This document shows, in pieces, positions 1-11,300 of a stretch of 64,000 nucleotides of DNA. A program made the translations under genes and the position numbers. Source of the DNA: Blastomussa wellsi (lineage: Eukaryota > Cnidaria > Anthozoa > Scleractinia > Plerogyridae); contig OX393569.1 of assembly GCA_947652115.1 (NCBI GenBank), positions 10,664,820 through 10,728,819 on the forward strand. The letters are read 5' to 3'. Each line of letters begins with the position of its first letter. Position 1 is the stretch's first letter. A model generated the notes under the pieces. That model did not search any database. It was not told the DNA's origin and saw only the letters and a program-made list of their open reading frames with translations.

Positions 1-353
1 TTGTGTTAAAAAAGGACCGATTATTGTTCGTAAAGTGCTGAAAATCTCTGATATTTCCGTCTATTGTCTCACATTCAAGATGGGTGGGAAATTTGAGCCT
101 GAGTTAAACACGTACAGCAGAAAATATGCGCATTTGCGAGTACAACATGTGCGTTAGCGCTTGGAATCCAATATGGGGTCTCAAAATGGCCGTCATAACA
201 ACCAACTTCAGCTGTCATTTTCTCCTCATCGGAAGAGCGGGAAGTCATAGTCTTTCGGATTTAAGTATAATAGTACAAAATCTGTATATTTTAATAGTGC
301 TGGCTCCGGTTGTTCAGAGAGTGGTGTCAACAACGGACCACACATCCTGAATA

Positions 354-593
354 TTGCAACGCCACATTTCTTTGAATTCATTCATTCATTCCATCGGCAA
401 AAATATGGAGTCTGAGTTGCTGTTCAACAGCAATGTTGCTTTAGTAAGGGACCTAACTTTAGACTACTTGGGGAAAATTGCAGAGTATAATTTTTGTTTG
501 TCCAGCCAGAAAGGAGGTGTGACCCGAGCTAAAACTTACTTGGCTGGTCATTGTGACCCAGAGACTCTATGGAAATTATTTTCAGCCCTGTAG
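354..593 (+). other. Possible BED-finger-like coding scrap
   Basis: An 80-codon open stretch contains GGVTRAKTYLAGHC, which resembles the core of BED-type zinc fingers found in hAT transposases. No acceptor, donor or partner domain was seen around it, and it runs straight into a SINE fragment. It is best read as a decayed transposon piece; a chance reading frame is also possible. Confidence 0.2.
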
Positions 594-780
594 TCCATCA
601 CAGGGCTACCCCCAGCATTATCTTACCAGTACCCATTTATACACCTGGCTAGAGAGGGGCATTGTGAGAGTTAAGTGTCTAGCCCAAGAACACAGTGCAG
701 TGCCCTGGCCAGGGCTTGAACTTGGGCCATCACATCCAGAGTCCAGCGTGCTAAACATTATTCCATGAAGCCTCCCACGT
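587..780 (-). repeat. tRNA-derived SINE, 5' head fragment
   Basis: Read on the - strand, this stretch starts with a degraded polymerase III A box (tggaataatgtttagcac) followed about 40 bases later by a B-box-like ggcccaagttcaagccc. After these comes a tRNA-unrelated body (cttgggctagacacttaac, then a piece matching 'tgtataaatgggtac'). The layout is that of a tRNA-derived SINE. The body is cut near 587, just after gggggtagccctgtgatgg. A second fragment of what looks like the same family, from the 3' half, lies at 1795-1925. Family naming is from memory of anthozoan repeats. Confidence 0.55.
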
Positions 781-1008
781 CTATAGAACACATGATAAAT
801 TTGTCATTAACTGCAAGAACTGGTTAGGTGGTTTTTCTGACCATGCAAGTTAGAGTTGTTGGAGTCAAGAATGGCTCAAATGCAATAATTTAATTGATAA
901 AAATGTGGATCACACAGTTTCAAAGAAAGTATATAAATTGTTAGTTTTGTTTAAGATTGTTATATTTAATGTGTTGATGATTGCATATTTGTTGTTTTGT
1001 TACTACAG

Positions 1009-1211
1009 ATGAAGATATCGTTGAAGCTGTTAAGAGGGAGGTCTTAGAGGAAACTGGCATTCAAACCAAATTTGTTTCTCTTGTTTGTTTCCGTCACATA
1101 TTAAACTTTCGGTTTGGCTGTTCAGATGTCTACTTCATTTGTCATCTCAAGCCTTTAACTCAAGACATCAATATAGAGACAAGAGAGATAGCTGATGCCC
1201 AGTGGATGGAT
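1009..1211 (+). CDS. NUDT6-like Nudix hydrolase, internal exon
   Basis: This exon encodes most of a Nudix fold, the family that hydrolyses nucleoside diphosphates linked to another group. The readable core is REVLEETGI, the second half of the Nudix box (G-x5-E-x7-REUXEEXGU) whose glutamates bind the catalytic metal; the leading Gly must lie in the preceding exon, which is not in the window. Downstream SDVYFICHLKP and ADAQWMD resemble the corresponding parts of animal NUDT6. The exon is bounded by a good acceptor (tactacag, 1001-1008) and a consensus donor (gtaagt at 1212). It starts with two bases of a split codon and ends in phase 0, matching the exon at 9555. The NUDT6 identity is inference from motif order; another Nudix paralogue is possible. 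Confidence 0.75.
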
Positions 1212-1446
1212 GTAAGTAATTCTTCCTGAGCTTTCCATAAGCATAAGCTCTTTGTATATTTTTAGAAGCCAACGCAATTCCCAACTCAGCCTGGTGTTAA
1301 TAGTTTTTCTTTCAAGCTAAGGATTTCTTCCATCTCCTGCCTGATGGACAATAATTAATATGTGTTTGATTTTTTAATTAGCAGATGAATTAAATACTCT
1401 CACAATCACTCTTTGGGTATTGTAACACAAAAGGTAATAGGCTTTA

Positions 1447-1586
1447 AGGTGGCTTGATCAGATTTTTGAGTGACAATACGTTTAAACTTTGAGCAGCTAG
1501 TGTAGCACCATAGAGTATCCGACAGAAAATCGATTGCTCCAAGTGCACTGGAGAAATCATCACTCAAAAATCTGATCGAGCCACCT
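1447..1586. repeat. Short inverted-repeat element (27-bp arms)
   Basis: Arms 1447-1473 and 1560-1586 are reverse complements over 27 bases with one mismatch (aggtggcttgatcag...). The 86-base loop contains no coding signal. This looks like a hairpin MITE in the long intron of the Nudix gene. Confidence 0.6.
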
Positions 1587-1794
1587 GAATTAACCCAAAT
1601 GCCAATCTGGAGAGTCAATATTTTTCCAAGAGAAGGCTTTCATGATGGATGGGTTGCAAACTATCTGAGGCACATACTAGGGAACATTCCATCTTAATAC
1701 TCAATATGAGAGAGGTGATAAATAAGAGTGTGTCAATGGGGTTAACTGTTTAGTATAGAAAGATGTTTTTTGCTATTGATATGAACTGGTAGGT

Positions 1795-1925
1795 AAAGGT
1801 AAAGTCTGCATACAAGCCAGTGGCCCATCAGGCTGGAGCTTATTCTGGTTCCCTTAGCATGAAGCGACAGAGAGTCCATTGAGGGTTACCCCCCCCCCCC
1901 CCAGCAGTAAATTCGCCACTTAACC
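1795..1925 (-). repeat. tRNA-derived SINE, 3' body fragment
   Basis: Contains gcatgaagcgac, ggcccatcaggctggagc and gtctgcatacaagcc, which I recall as the 3' half of the same SINE whose head is at 587-780. It includes a run of 14 C (1892-1905) where the related segment at 607-615 reads ctaccccca, so the run has probably expanded by slippage. Confidence 0.5.
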
Positions 1926-2965
1926 CTCTCACTCCCAAGAGTGCCATATGGCACAAGATGCCATTATATGCTCAAGTTTTGATCAAATTGTATGAATTTT
2001 GGACAGCAAAATTGTCTTGCAAAGATCTGTCTTTTTAAAGCTTAAAATTGTAACCCCCTCTTATATGAGACCTGATTAACCACCCCTACAACTTTTGCAA
2101 CTTTTTCCTCTTTTAAGTTTAAGGTCAAGTAAATATCTGACAACGAGCCACACATTAACAGTTGCAAAATAATTAAGCTACGGTTGAGAGGAATACCCAA
2201 AATATACGAGGAGTAAGACATTTCTGAACATTTTTCTTGTTCTCATTTTGGAAGGTTTTGGATTGAAACAGTGACTTCCTTCAGGTCTATTACTATGATT
2301 TATGACGTACCACAATCATTACCTTCCAAATGGTGTATTGTATGTGGTGTTTGGGTCTATAGTTACCAATTAAAAAATATGCCTCTTAATTGTTGCAGCT
2401 TCAACCATAACTAAATTGTTAGCACCCACTCACTGACAGTTGAATGATTTTTATTGTGGTTGGTAGTCTACCAGTTTTCATCTTTCAAACCCATTGTCCT
2501 TGTTGGATCATCTGGAATTTTCTTTTTCATTTGTTTCTTGAGATCGACAGAAACATCTCGTACTATAATGCCCACAGACTCAATATGAGCTTTATCAGTC
2601 CTAGAGAGAGTATATAGCCCATCAGGGTATTGTTGTGAGCATCTACTGAATAAGCATTTGTAGTAATTTGTCATATTCTGAAGTCTTTGATTTAAATGGC
2701 TTGATCATGTTCAGAATGCTTTCCTTCTCAAGCGATGAAGTAAGCTCTGCAAATTATTAGTCTTCTTTTTCTCGCATTGTTTCTGTCTTTTCAAATAGGG
2801 TGAAGTACTCTAACCCAAATATGAATGAATGAATTTATTAACAAACTGGCAAACAAACAAACAAATGAAGACCGAGCTTTGGCAAAACTACCGGTAATTA
2901 GAGACACTATTTACATAGCAAAAATAGAGCTGCAACCAGGATAAGGCATATTAAAAAATACATCG

Positions 2966-3344
2966 AAACCGGTCGCGAGACACTTCAATCTCCCAAATCA
3001 TTCTAAGCAACATATGGCAGTCTGCGGCCTTTCCCTTCACCAAGGAAGCACGGAAAGCCGCAAAACTCTAGAACAAAAATTTATTTTTCAAATCAGCACT
3101 CTTAATCCTTACGGTATCAACGAATGCTTTTCATTCAACTAATTTATTCCGTTGTTTTCATGTTAACAGGCACCAACCAATAGCGAAGCTCCATCTTTCT
3201 GAAAATAAACAACACACAACCCACAATTCCTTGATTCGACCCAACGAAGGGTTAACGCTCAAGACGTCAGCTCTCGAATCTCTTTACAGTGGCCAATTCA
3301 CATTATCAACCCAGTTGATAAAACCAAATTATATTGTTATACTT

Positions 3345-3387
<43 letters not shown>

Positions 3388-3393
3388 CTATAT
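2966..3393 (+). mobile_element. Penelope-like element, 3' fragment
   Basis: The + strand encodes KPVARHFNLPNHSKQHM..GLSLHQGSTES..LEQKFIFQ, the C-terminal part of the GIY-YIG endonuclease domain of a Penelope-like retroelement, ending at a stop at 3140. The 3' untranslated tail (3143-3393) matches the tails of the two copies at 47884-49408, including gtggccaattcacattatc and accgatgcagcaccacag. The fragment lacks the reverse transcriptase and the catalytic GIY-YIG part. It sits inside the long intron of the Nudix gene. Confidence 0.75.
3233..3280 (+). ncRNA. Decayed hammerhead-like motif in Penelope tail
   Basis: This 48-base stretch aligns with the hammerhead-like motifs at 47994-48041 and 49296-49343. 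The outer stem (gattcg / cgaatc) is kept, but the core GAAAC has become AAGAC and the first core bases are changed, so it is probably inactive. Confidence 0.35.
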
Positions 3394-4642
3394 TAAAAAG
3401 TAGGTCCGCATTGCGTACTTGTGTGGGCTTAGACATAGACTGGACATAGAGGATTGAACAGTAAGTAAAAAGCAATGGGATAAAAATTAAGGTAATATGC
3501 ACGCCAGACTTTAAATTTTATTGATGGTGTCAACAGATGTTATATTGAGTTCTACAAGTAGCATGAAGATGGCTGGCTGGAATAAATTCAGCCTGATACA
3601 TAATGGACATAATGAATTCTACAACTGAGACTGCAAATTGATACGTACGATGTATTATTGAATACACAATATTCAATATGATTCTTGAGAAATGTGGATG
3701 TAATAGATGTTGATCAGTCTTCACATAATATTCAATGGATAAAAAGTGCTTCTATTTTGTATGTTCCTATTTTCACTGATTTCCTTTCCTCTATAAAGAG
3801 CACTATTTTTTACTAACCATTTAATTTGCTGCTTGAAAGATTTTATGTGGTCTAACATTTAATTACAAAGCAGAACTCTTGTATTGCAATTGTCTCTTTA
3901 ACTGAACTTGATTATTTCACTCTCCTGGGAACCCTGGTAATATATTGACATCTGCTTGTACCGATTTACAACTGATTTCCTCTTGGCGCTCGCATACTGA
4001 AGCTAAAAGTCTGCACTCAAACTCATTTAAATAAGCAAAGTGTGGTTTTCTTGGAAAATTCATTCCATTTTCACCTGCACAAGGCAGGATGTTATTTGCC
4101 TTAAATATTTATAACACGACTGACATATCCAGTCAATGCCTTGTTTTACCTTCACTATATCAGGATTGATAACCGAAAGCTTACCCCGGTATGTTTTAAT
4201 CTTTTAACCAGAGAATGTTTTTACTATTTTTAATATTTACATAATTATAAAAATATATACATCTAACAGTATGCTATATTACATTAAAATTATTTAAAAC
4301 ATATCTAGCTACTTAACGTTAAAATTTATGTTCAGTAGAGTTAACGTCCGCGGGTGTAAATATGTTTTTGGCTCGACTCAGCCTCAAAATGAGCACTGAG
4401 GAGGGCCCAAGAACATCAACTCTATTACTATAATTATAATAATTTCAGAGGGCATTTAGAAGACGAATCATAGACAGTAAGCGATATCTTGAACACTGCA
4501 GTGATTGAAAATCATCAGGCTAAAAATGTTTACAAACTTTGCTAGAAAACCTCAAAATTTAATCATATTCAATGCTTAAAACAATATTTGTTCCAAGTTT
4601 TCTTGTGATGAAACATACAGAATCCTGTAGACAGCATAAATA

Positions 4643-4902
4643 TAGCCTCCCACGCAGACGTCCTTTGGGCTTGAACCGAACATCCACTTCACCGCCGTTT
4701 AAATCCAATTAAAGAAAACAATCGTTATCAACTCATTGCACGACAGCTATCCAATCACATGCTGCGAATCGTTTTCCCAAAACTGGAAAGTTACCTCTGA
4801 TTGGTTGGTAGCCGTGAACGGAAGTGGACGTTCGATTCAGCAGTCGTCGTGGGGAAGGAACGGGTGACGAAGCCCAAAGGTCGTCTGCGCGGGAGGCTAC
4901 AT
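4643..4902. mobile_element. MITE with ~32-bp terminal inverted repeats
   Basis: Left end tagcctcccacgcagacg (from about 4646) and right end cgtctgcgcgggaggcta (to about 4902) are reverse complements, and the similarity extends about 32 bases with a few mismatches. The interior is non-coding; an open frame on the - strand is incidental. Flanking duplication is unclear. Confidence 0.65.
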
Positions 4903-5232
4903 ACAATATCCATTTAGTGTTGTTAAAATTATAATTGTGCAGTAAACCGAACTGGAAGTTTGGCATTGAACGAGTTTCTCTTAACAAAAACAGACTTACA
5001 TTCACTTCAGTTGCTGCCTGGATACGTCTTCGAGTTTCCATAATTCCTCTCCATCTAACTGAGAAAATTGACAATTTACTTCATAAGTTGGCTCACTGTA
5101 GTTCTCAGTGCATTCCAGTTCTCATACTTTGTTGGGTCAGTACTGCAACTGTTTATCAGGTGATGTTACAATAATGGTATCAAACAAATGCCCAATCAGT
5201 GGTGAACAAGTTATGATACTTTTGTGACATTG

Positions 5233-5250
5233 TGTCATTTGCAAATGACA
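5233..5250. repeat. 18-bp perfect palindrome
   Basis: tgtcatttgcaaatgaca is a perfect 18-base palindrome containing an ATTTGCAAAT octamer-like core. It may be an octamer-type factor site or chance. Confidence 0.3.
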
Positions 5251-5587
5251 CTACAAAGGACTACCAAGGAATCAAGTGAATGATGTTTTGCTTCTCGTAA
5301 AGACGACAAGAACTTGCTTTCTTTGCTTCCTCCAGATTATACTTTTGCTTCTAGCTTATCTTCAAGTCTAAATCCGACTTTTTTTTCAAAGCGAGCCAGC
5401 CAATCAGAACATGAGAATTTCCAAGGGCGGAGATGTCAAATTATGAGTGCATTCACTCCCTTGGGAGTTCGCATTCTCATGTTGAAGTTAGCAAAAAGTT
5501 GTCAAAAAGATGTCAAAGTTTAATCGAAAACTTTGTCGAGTCGCCACGGTAAGGCGCGTAGCACTGTAAAATAGACAAATATTATTC

Positions 5588-5650
5588 GCAATGCTAACAA
5601 TGTTTACAAATACTAATAATGCTTACAATACTAACAATGCTTATGATACT
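5588..5650 (+). repeat. 18-bp minisatellite
   Basis: About three and a half imperfect copies of an 18-base unit of the form aatactaacaatgcttac. Confidence 0.55.
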
Positions 5651-5677
5651 GTGGAATACGCTTTTATCTTTGTTTTG

Positions 5678-6250
5678 TTAATGCAATACATTTTGTGAGA
5701 GGTTATTTTGAAAACGAGACCACTTCTTCACAAAGAGGTTTGGGTCGTTATTGTGGAGTGCAGTTTGCTTTTCAATTTCCATTAAATTTATAAGTAGTTG
5801 TATATACACCTTTAAGTTAGAAAGCTTGTTCACAAGTCGACAGTTGTTTGTGTAATATCTGGCCATAAGGAGTAGTTGATGAAAGAGAACATCTTTTACA
5901 ATGAGACCAAAACAGAGAGTCAAAGAAGGAGAAACATTTTCTAAATCTTTGAAGTTTTGAGAAATTCACCCGAAGATGCTCTTCCAGAAGTTCTGTGTGT
6001 GTTTGCAAGTCCAAAATGAATGAGCGAGAGTTTCTTTTTGTTCCTCGCAGAAGCAGCAGGAATCTGTTTGTTTAATACCTATCTTGTGCAGAAAGTCATT
6101 TGTGGCAATTCTTCTATGAAGGAATTTAAACTGGAACACTCTAAGCTTTGACTCTTGTACACAAAGATGTCAGGCAGTACGTATTTTTCCAGTTTTCTGT
6201 TATGTCAGGATTACTAGCTATGTCCCTAGTCTCTTCCAACCACTTCCCCT
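5678..6250 (-). pseudogene. Tx1/L1-like LINE, C-terminal fragment
   Basis: Reading the - strand across frames gives VFQFKFLHRRIATNDFL, then SCCFCEEQKETLAHSFWTC, then ARYYTNNCRL and NLKVYIQLLIN. The C-x2-C ... H-x4-C pattern is the zf-RVT finger that follows the reverse transcriptase in L1/Tx1-type LINEs. The rest of the protein is absent and at least two frame changes are needed, so this is a dead 3' fragment. It lies in the long Nudix-gene intron in antisense orientation. Confidence 0.65.
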
Positions 6251-7150
6251 GACTTCTTAACGGTATAGAAGATTTTGTGTTTATTAAATATTCCTAAAAC
6301 TGTTTGGAAACCTTAGTATGAGAAAAAAGGTTGTCAACTGGATCATTTGGTGGTGGGTTATGATGGACTGGGTTATGTCTGGGGCTGGTGACGTCATTCC
6401 AGGACATTGGCGGCAGTTTTGAACAAGAAAGCAGATGGACCCAGATGAGTTGATCTGGATGGATAGTGCAGAATTTTCGTACAATGTTAATGAAATAATT
6501 TTTATACGTTTGTTTAGCTGTACATGTGTATTACGCGATTGTAATGAGTGCTCCGATTAATTTGCTGAGCATTTACTCAGTCTGTGCGTCCCTTTTACTG
6601 AACCAAGCTCACAGATGTATCACACAACCTCCGTAGACTTACTATTTGCGTAAAGAATTCCTCACAAGATGCGGTAAAAAATATAATATAAGGGATGTGG
6701 TAGGGGAAGATTATCGGCTAATTCGTGATCCCTTATAGACGCTAGTTGATGTGGCGTAGTTTTAGAGGTAATGACCTTCACACGGTCGGCTGACCTTTAC
6801 ACAAACAGCTAAATTGGAAACCGAATCGCTCTAAACGTTTGACGAAAAAAAATAATACAGTGACTTGGCTTCACTATTTGCACGGCCATTCTTCAAAGGT
6901 CGAAAGTCTGAATGCACGAATAGATTATTTCCAGTATCCGCCAGATAAGCGCGCGATATGAGTCGATCGTTCACATTGTACGTGAAAACAAATTGAGCAA
7001 ATTTAACATGCAGACTGGTTCAAATCTAACTCTCACAGGAATTGCTTGATATATTTAAACAAAGATAATATTTTGAATTGTCAAGAATAAATTACCTTGA
7101 CTTCTACGAAAATTCTGGAAGCTGTGCGAAGGGGTTGAAGCCTTGAATTA

Positions 7151-7664
7151 GGCCTCAGTTATATGGTTTCGGTTACCCGAAACAACTTTACCGAGCGTTT
7201 ATATGACAAAAAATTGTCCCTGTCAGCTGAGTTAAAGTTGACCCTGTTTGATTATTCATAATTATAAAGAATTTTAATATTCAACTCACCAGTTATCCTT
7301 CTTCGTTTATTCGATCACTGGAGGCCTTGCTGGGTTAAATTCTATTTCTTGAGTGTAATTTTTTGCTTAAAAACCTGAAATCCGGACAGTACGTGACACT
7401 CGGCACGAGTTGTCCCGGGTAGGCGAGCCAAAGTGTTTACATGTATATGAGAAAAAGTTGTCCCGCCTGCCAGGGTTACCCTACTTGCCGAGATGAGACA
7501 ACTCGCCTACCCGAGTTGTCTCGCCCTCCAAGACAACTCGGGTAGGATCATATACCAGGTAAACGGTTGGCGGAATTTTTCAACATTTTAGTGAGAAGTT
7601 AGCTTGCCCAGGGTAACTCTGGGGGAGGGTTGTCTCGGGTACCTGAGACCATATAAATGGGGCC
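7151..7664. mobile_element. Harbinger-type MITE, 514 bp
   Basis: Both ends start GGCC and are inverted copies over about 36 bases: ggcctcagttatatggt on the left and accatataaatggggcc on the right. The 3-base TTA on each side (7148-7150 and 7665-7667) is the target duplication expected of PIF/Harbinger transposons. The interior holds repeated variants of gacaactcgggtagg but no transposase, so it is non-autonomous. Confidence 0.75.
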
Positions 7665-8481
7665 TTATCGAAGATAGATCGAAACTCTAATTTCATCTTT
7701 ACTTGTTCTTTGCTGCAGACTCGCCGATCGATCAAACCTGGCCATGAAATCTTGTCCGCTGAAGTGTTTAGGGTACACTGGCGATAACTTGATCGGCACT
7801 TACAAACAATTTTAAACGCATTTTCAAGCTCAGAACGGAGCCACGTCAACATTTATAGGCGAGCGATACGCTTGCGATCAATGTCCTGAAATGACGTCAC
7901 AAAATGTACTAGACCCAGATCCTTTTACCGATTCTTTGACTCGGTCATGTTTATCAAAAGCTAGATTTTTTCACAACTTTGAAAATTCATAAAAATCGAG
8001 GTTTCAACCTAAAGCAAAAATGTTTGCAGTATTACGATCTGGGAAATGCGAATATTTCTTTGGAGCGGAACAATTTTAGGGGTTCTATAGGCACTTTAAG
8101 TACAGTTGACGAATAACGTTGGCTTCATGACCACATAGGGGCAACGTGACAATTTGTGGAATAATAATTATCCTGCGAAACCGTGCAGAATATCGCCTGA
8201 TACTTGTCCGACGAGGATAGCTGTCAAATACAGACTACTATATAGGGGCGTGTCAATTTGTTGAATAATAACACTTGGGGGTACATCTGATATTCCCAGT
8301 TTTGGCTCCATCAACTGCACATGTAATGTCCGATATTTGTCCGATATCTCAGTTTGCCTCAAACCAAACCTTAAATGGATGCTAAAATTCAAACCTGGTT
8401 TGTTAATCTGGGGAGTAGACTGGGTGTGATCCCCCTTCAAAAAATCCTGGCCATGCCCGTGTAAAAGGGGCCGTGATAACT

Positions 8482-9319
8482 CATTCTCAACCTCGGTTAT
8501 TGCATTTCCAGCTTTCTGATTGGCTCAAAAACCTCGGTTAATAGCGAATAACACTGTGTTTTAATACGGGAAGATCCGAAACTGATCAACACAATTTTGT
8601 CCAGAAAGTGAAAACAGAGTATCAGCATAAATAAGGCCAGCAATTCAGTAAAGTTTGTTACCTTATATCTGGACTAGGCTTGTCAGTTCCAGCGGGGCCA
8701 AGCTTTCAAAGGAGCACAATGAATGTGGCAGACGAAGCTGCAATTTCATTGCGACGGTATATAATTTTTACAAACAACATCGGCTTCCAACAGTGAAATT
8801 ATCTTCGAAGATCAATCTCTCTCTCTCCCTTTTCATCCTTGCAGAAATTCAGTGACAGTATGCTTTATCCTTTCCTTCAGAGGAATTAATCAGGTCTGAG
8901 CTAATCATCTTTGTTTCAACACGGTTAATCTGGAATCAGTCTTGATCAATCGCGAGATCGGCAGACAGCTGTGAACATTAAGCTCGATTTGTTTTGTACA
9001 AGTAATGCAATGTTCAGCTTCGCAATATTTCGGATCTTCTCGTTAACCAACATTGTTTGTCCAGATGTTCCACGATAAAGACAACTTTAGAGGAGATTGT
9101 GCCAGGAATATTTACGAAGAAATTGTTTTTATCTCGCTCGCTTTCTTCCTGTGTTTCATTCAACTTACAGAGCGAACAACGCACCACTGATTTTGCCGCC
9201 TCTTTATCCAATCGCTTCGTTTAGGTCAAACTGAAATGTCCGCATTATTAATAATATAAAAATAGACTGAACAAGTGTACTGTTTTAAAATTCTTACGAC
9301 AATAACCGAGGTTGAGAAT
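8482..9319. mobile_element. MITE-like element, ~840 bp
   Basis: The ends carry inverted copies of ttctcaacctcggttattg (8484-8502 and 9299-9317). Between them is non-coding AT-rich sequence. Target duplication was not resolved. Confidence 0.5.
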
Positions 9320-9326
9320 TTACTAA

Positions 9327-9440
9327 AACAATTATTCCATTCGCCCTTGTTGGATATGTGGTGATCATAACCAACTCGCGCTACGCGCTCGTTGGTTATT
9401 TATCACCTCATATCGAACGCGGGCTCATGGAATAATTGTT
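9327..9440. repeat. Hairpin MITE
   Basis: Arms of about 48 bases, from aacaattattccat to aaccaac on the left and its inverted copy on the right ending at aataattgtt, enclose a short loop rich in cgcgctacgcgc. It abuts the preceding element and lies 115 bases upstream of the Nudix exon at 9555. Confidence 0.65.
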
Positions 9441-9554
9441 AAATTGATGTAAATGTTTCAAATTGAACACCTCAGGTGCTACTAATCGATGTAATGTTTA
9501 ACAAATTGGACACCCTCTCGGCCACTAATATTTGTATCTTGATATTTTTTGCAG

Positions 9555-9671
9555 TTGGATGAATACATAGCAAGCCCGCTGGTAAATGACTCAAATCGGT
9601 TTATTGCAGTGGCTTACAAGAACAATTTTCACGACATGGATACTATCAAAATCGAAACTAAGAAAGTACAA
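9555..9671 (+). CDS. NUDT6-like Nudix hydrolase, following exon
   Basis: A 117-base exon of 39 codons in phase 0 at both ends, directly compatible with the exon ending at 1211. It begins LDEYIASPLVND after the acceptor ttttttgcag and ends KIETKKVQ before the donor gtaagt at 9672. In NUDT6 proteins the stretch after the WMD motif is similar, with a helix running into a GFDKIDL-like segment; here FHDMDTIKIE occupies that place. The intron before it is 8343 bases and carries Penelope, LINE and MITE insertions. Reading through the donor gives only 23 more codons before a stop at 9741, so a further exon is expected; I could not find it. Confidence 0.6.
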
Positions 9672-10000
9672 GTAAGTAAGACGGTTGGAACGTTCTTTAG
9701 CTTAAATCAGTACGAAGATCAGAACAGAGACGTTGGCAGCTGATGACATCCAATTGCATGCACTGAACTCTGCAAGAAAATGCCAAATCACTGGGGGCCA
9801 GAGTCAATTTCTCATTTGTTGACTGCACATTTCAACATCGAAATCATATTTTACTAAGACTTTTAGTCCTTTTGTGTGAATGTGGCTCACACATGGCTTT
9901 TCAGAAGGGTGTGGGGGAGAGAAGTCCCAAGATAAAACTTCTCCTCTTCTTACCTTGGAGGGCCTAATGATGTACTTCGAACAAGAGCCACGCTTACAAT

Positions 10001-10150
10001 AGGCCACTTTTGCTTTATTAAAATTCAGCTTGGTAGCGAGACGTAGAGGACGCAAACAAAGAAAATAAAAAATGGTGTTTATTAATTTCTTTTATTTGTG
10101 CCCTCTAGGCCTCATTATCAAGCTGAATTTTAATATATTGAAAGTGGCCT
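10001..10150. mobile_element. Small MITE, 150 bp
   Basis: Termini aggccactttt and aaagtggcct plus inner arms tattaaaattcagcttg (10016-10032) and caagctgaattttaata (10119-10135) form a nested inverted repeat of about 32 bases per side. Confidence 0.6.
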
Positions 10151-10563
10151 GTTGAGCTTAATTAAAGGACCTTCCATTGTCTTCCACTTTCAAGACTCAA
10201 GTATATTTGCATTTCCGACACAAAAAATGCTGTTTGCTTGTCAGAATAAGAAATTCAGATTCAGATTTTTGTATTGTTTTGCACTTTTTATAATTATTAA
10301 TTCTGTGAAATATAAGTAATATAATACTATACAAAAATGTGGCCTTATGCGCCTACTGGCGAGAAGAGAGATGATGGCAGCAAAAGAAAGGAAAATTAGA
10401 CAGTAAAAAGTAAAGAAAATGTACACAGTGACAAAAGTAGCTTATGCTTTCTTGTGCTAAGCACCTACTACATGTTGTAAACTTGACCTTCCTTTGTCTG
10501 TTTTTCTTTTGAATATATTTTTATAAGAATTTTAAAAACTGTATGGGGAGCTAACATGACTTT

Positions 10564-10930
10564 GGGGGTGATTACATGGCGAATTTCAGCCCGAGCTAAA
10601 ATTTCAGCCAGGTTAGCCAGGCTGATATTTAAGCCCGGGTTCTGAAAGAAATCCTCTTGAAAACTGATTACATGGAAAAGGTTTCAGCCCGGGCTGAAAA
10701 TCCTAGCCCGGACGAACCGGGCTAGGATTTTCAGCTAAAAAATCTGCAAAAAGTCCATGTAATCGAAATGGAATGTTAGCCGGGCTGAAAAGGCAACTGA
10801 GCATGCGCAGTGACTTGTTTTCTCTTTCAGCCCGGGCTGAAATTTGTCATGCACCTGCAACAATATTTCAGCCCGCCCCACCGGGCTGAAATTTCAGCTC
10901 AGGCTGAAATTCACCATGTCATCACCCCCC
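10564..10930. mobile_element. MITE rich in CAGCCCGGGCTG palindromes
   Basis: Ends gggggtgattacatgg and ccatgtcatcacccccc are inverted copies over about 28 bases. The interior repeats aatttcagcccgggctgaaa-like palindromes at least six times, which would fold strongly. No coding capacity was seen. Confidence 0.65.
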
Positions 10931-10997
10931 TAACAATTGGTTAACAGTTCTAAAAATTCCCCTGGTCGCACGGTAACTTGACTGCAAACATGTTCGT

Positions 10998-11240
10998 ACG
11001 GGTCCTGGAAAACCTGGAAAGTCCTGGAATTTTATTATGGCATTTTCCAGGACCGGAAAGTCCTGGAAAAAGATTACAGGTCCTAGAAATCTGTTAAACT
11101 CTGAGCTAACTTTATAAGAATTGCGAGGCTTACAGTTGGGAGAATTTATATTGGGATCTTGGAAGAAAAAGGGTTTAATGTGAATTTTGGAGTCCTGGAA
11201 AATTCGATATGAGTCCTGAAAAAGGCCTGGAAAAATCCTG
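10998..11240. repeat. Degenerate TCCTGGAAA short-unit repeat
   Basis: Ten or so irregular copies of tcctggaaa or its variants occur between 11005 and 11250, with about 110 bases of unrelated DNA in the middle. The open frame on the - strand rich in FQDFPGFPGP is a by-product of the repeat. Confidence 0.5.
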
Positions 11241-11300
11241 GAAATTTGTCTGCGAAAAAGGGTACGAACCCTGTATAAGATTATCATTATTTACTCGCAG

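Noticed and set aside
2468..2674. 68-codon - frame with a plausible protein look
   Set aside because: No splice sites, partner exons or recognised motif could be tied to it.
4733..5074. 113-codon - frame
   Set aside because: Most of it lies in a MITE end; no conserved motif.
5588..5650. Regular repeats considered as a CRISPR array
   Set aside because: Units are contiguous, without spacers, and the genome is animal.
10922..11287. 121-codon frame rich in FQDFPG
   Set aside because: It follows from the short TCCTGGAAA repeat and has no protein features.
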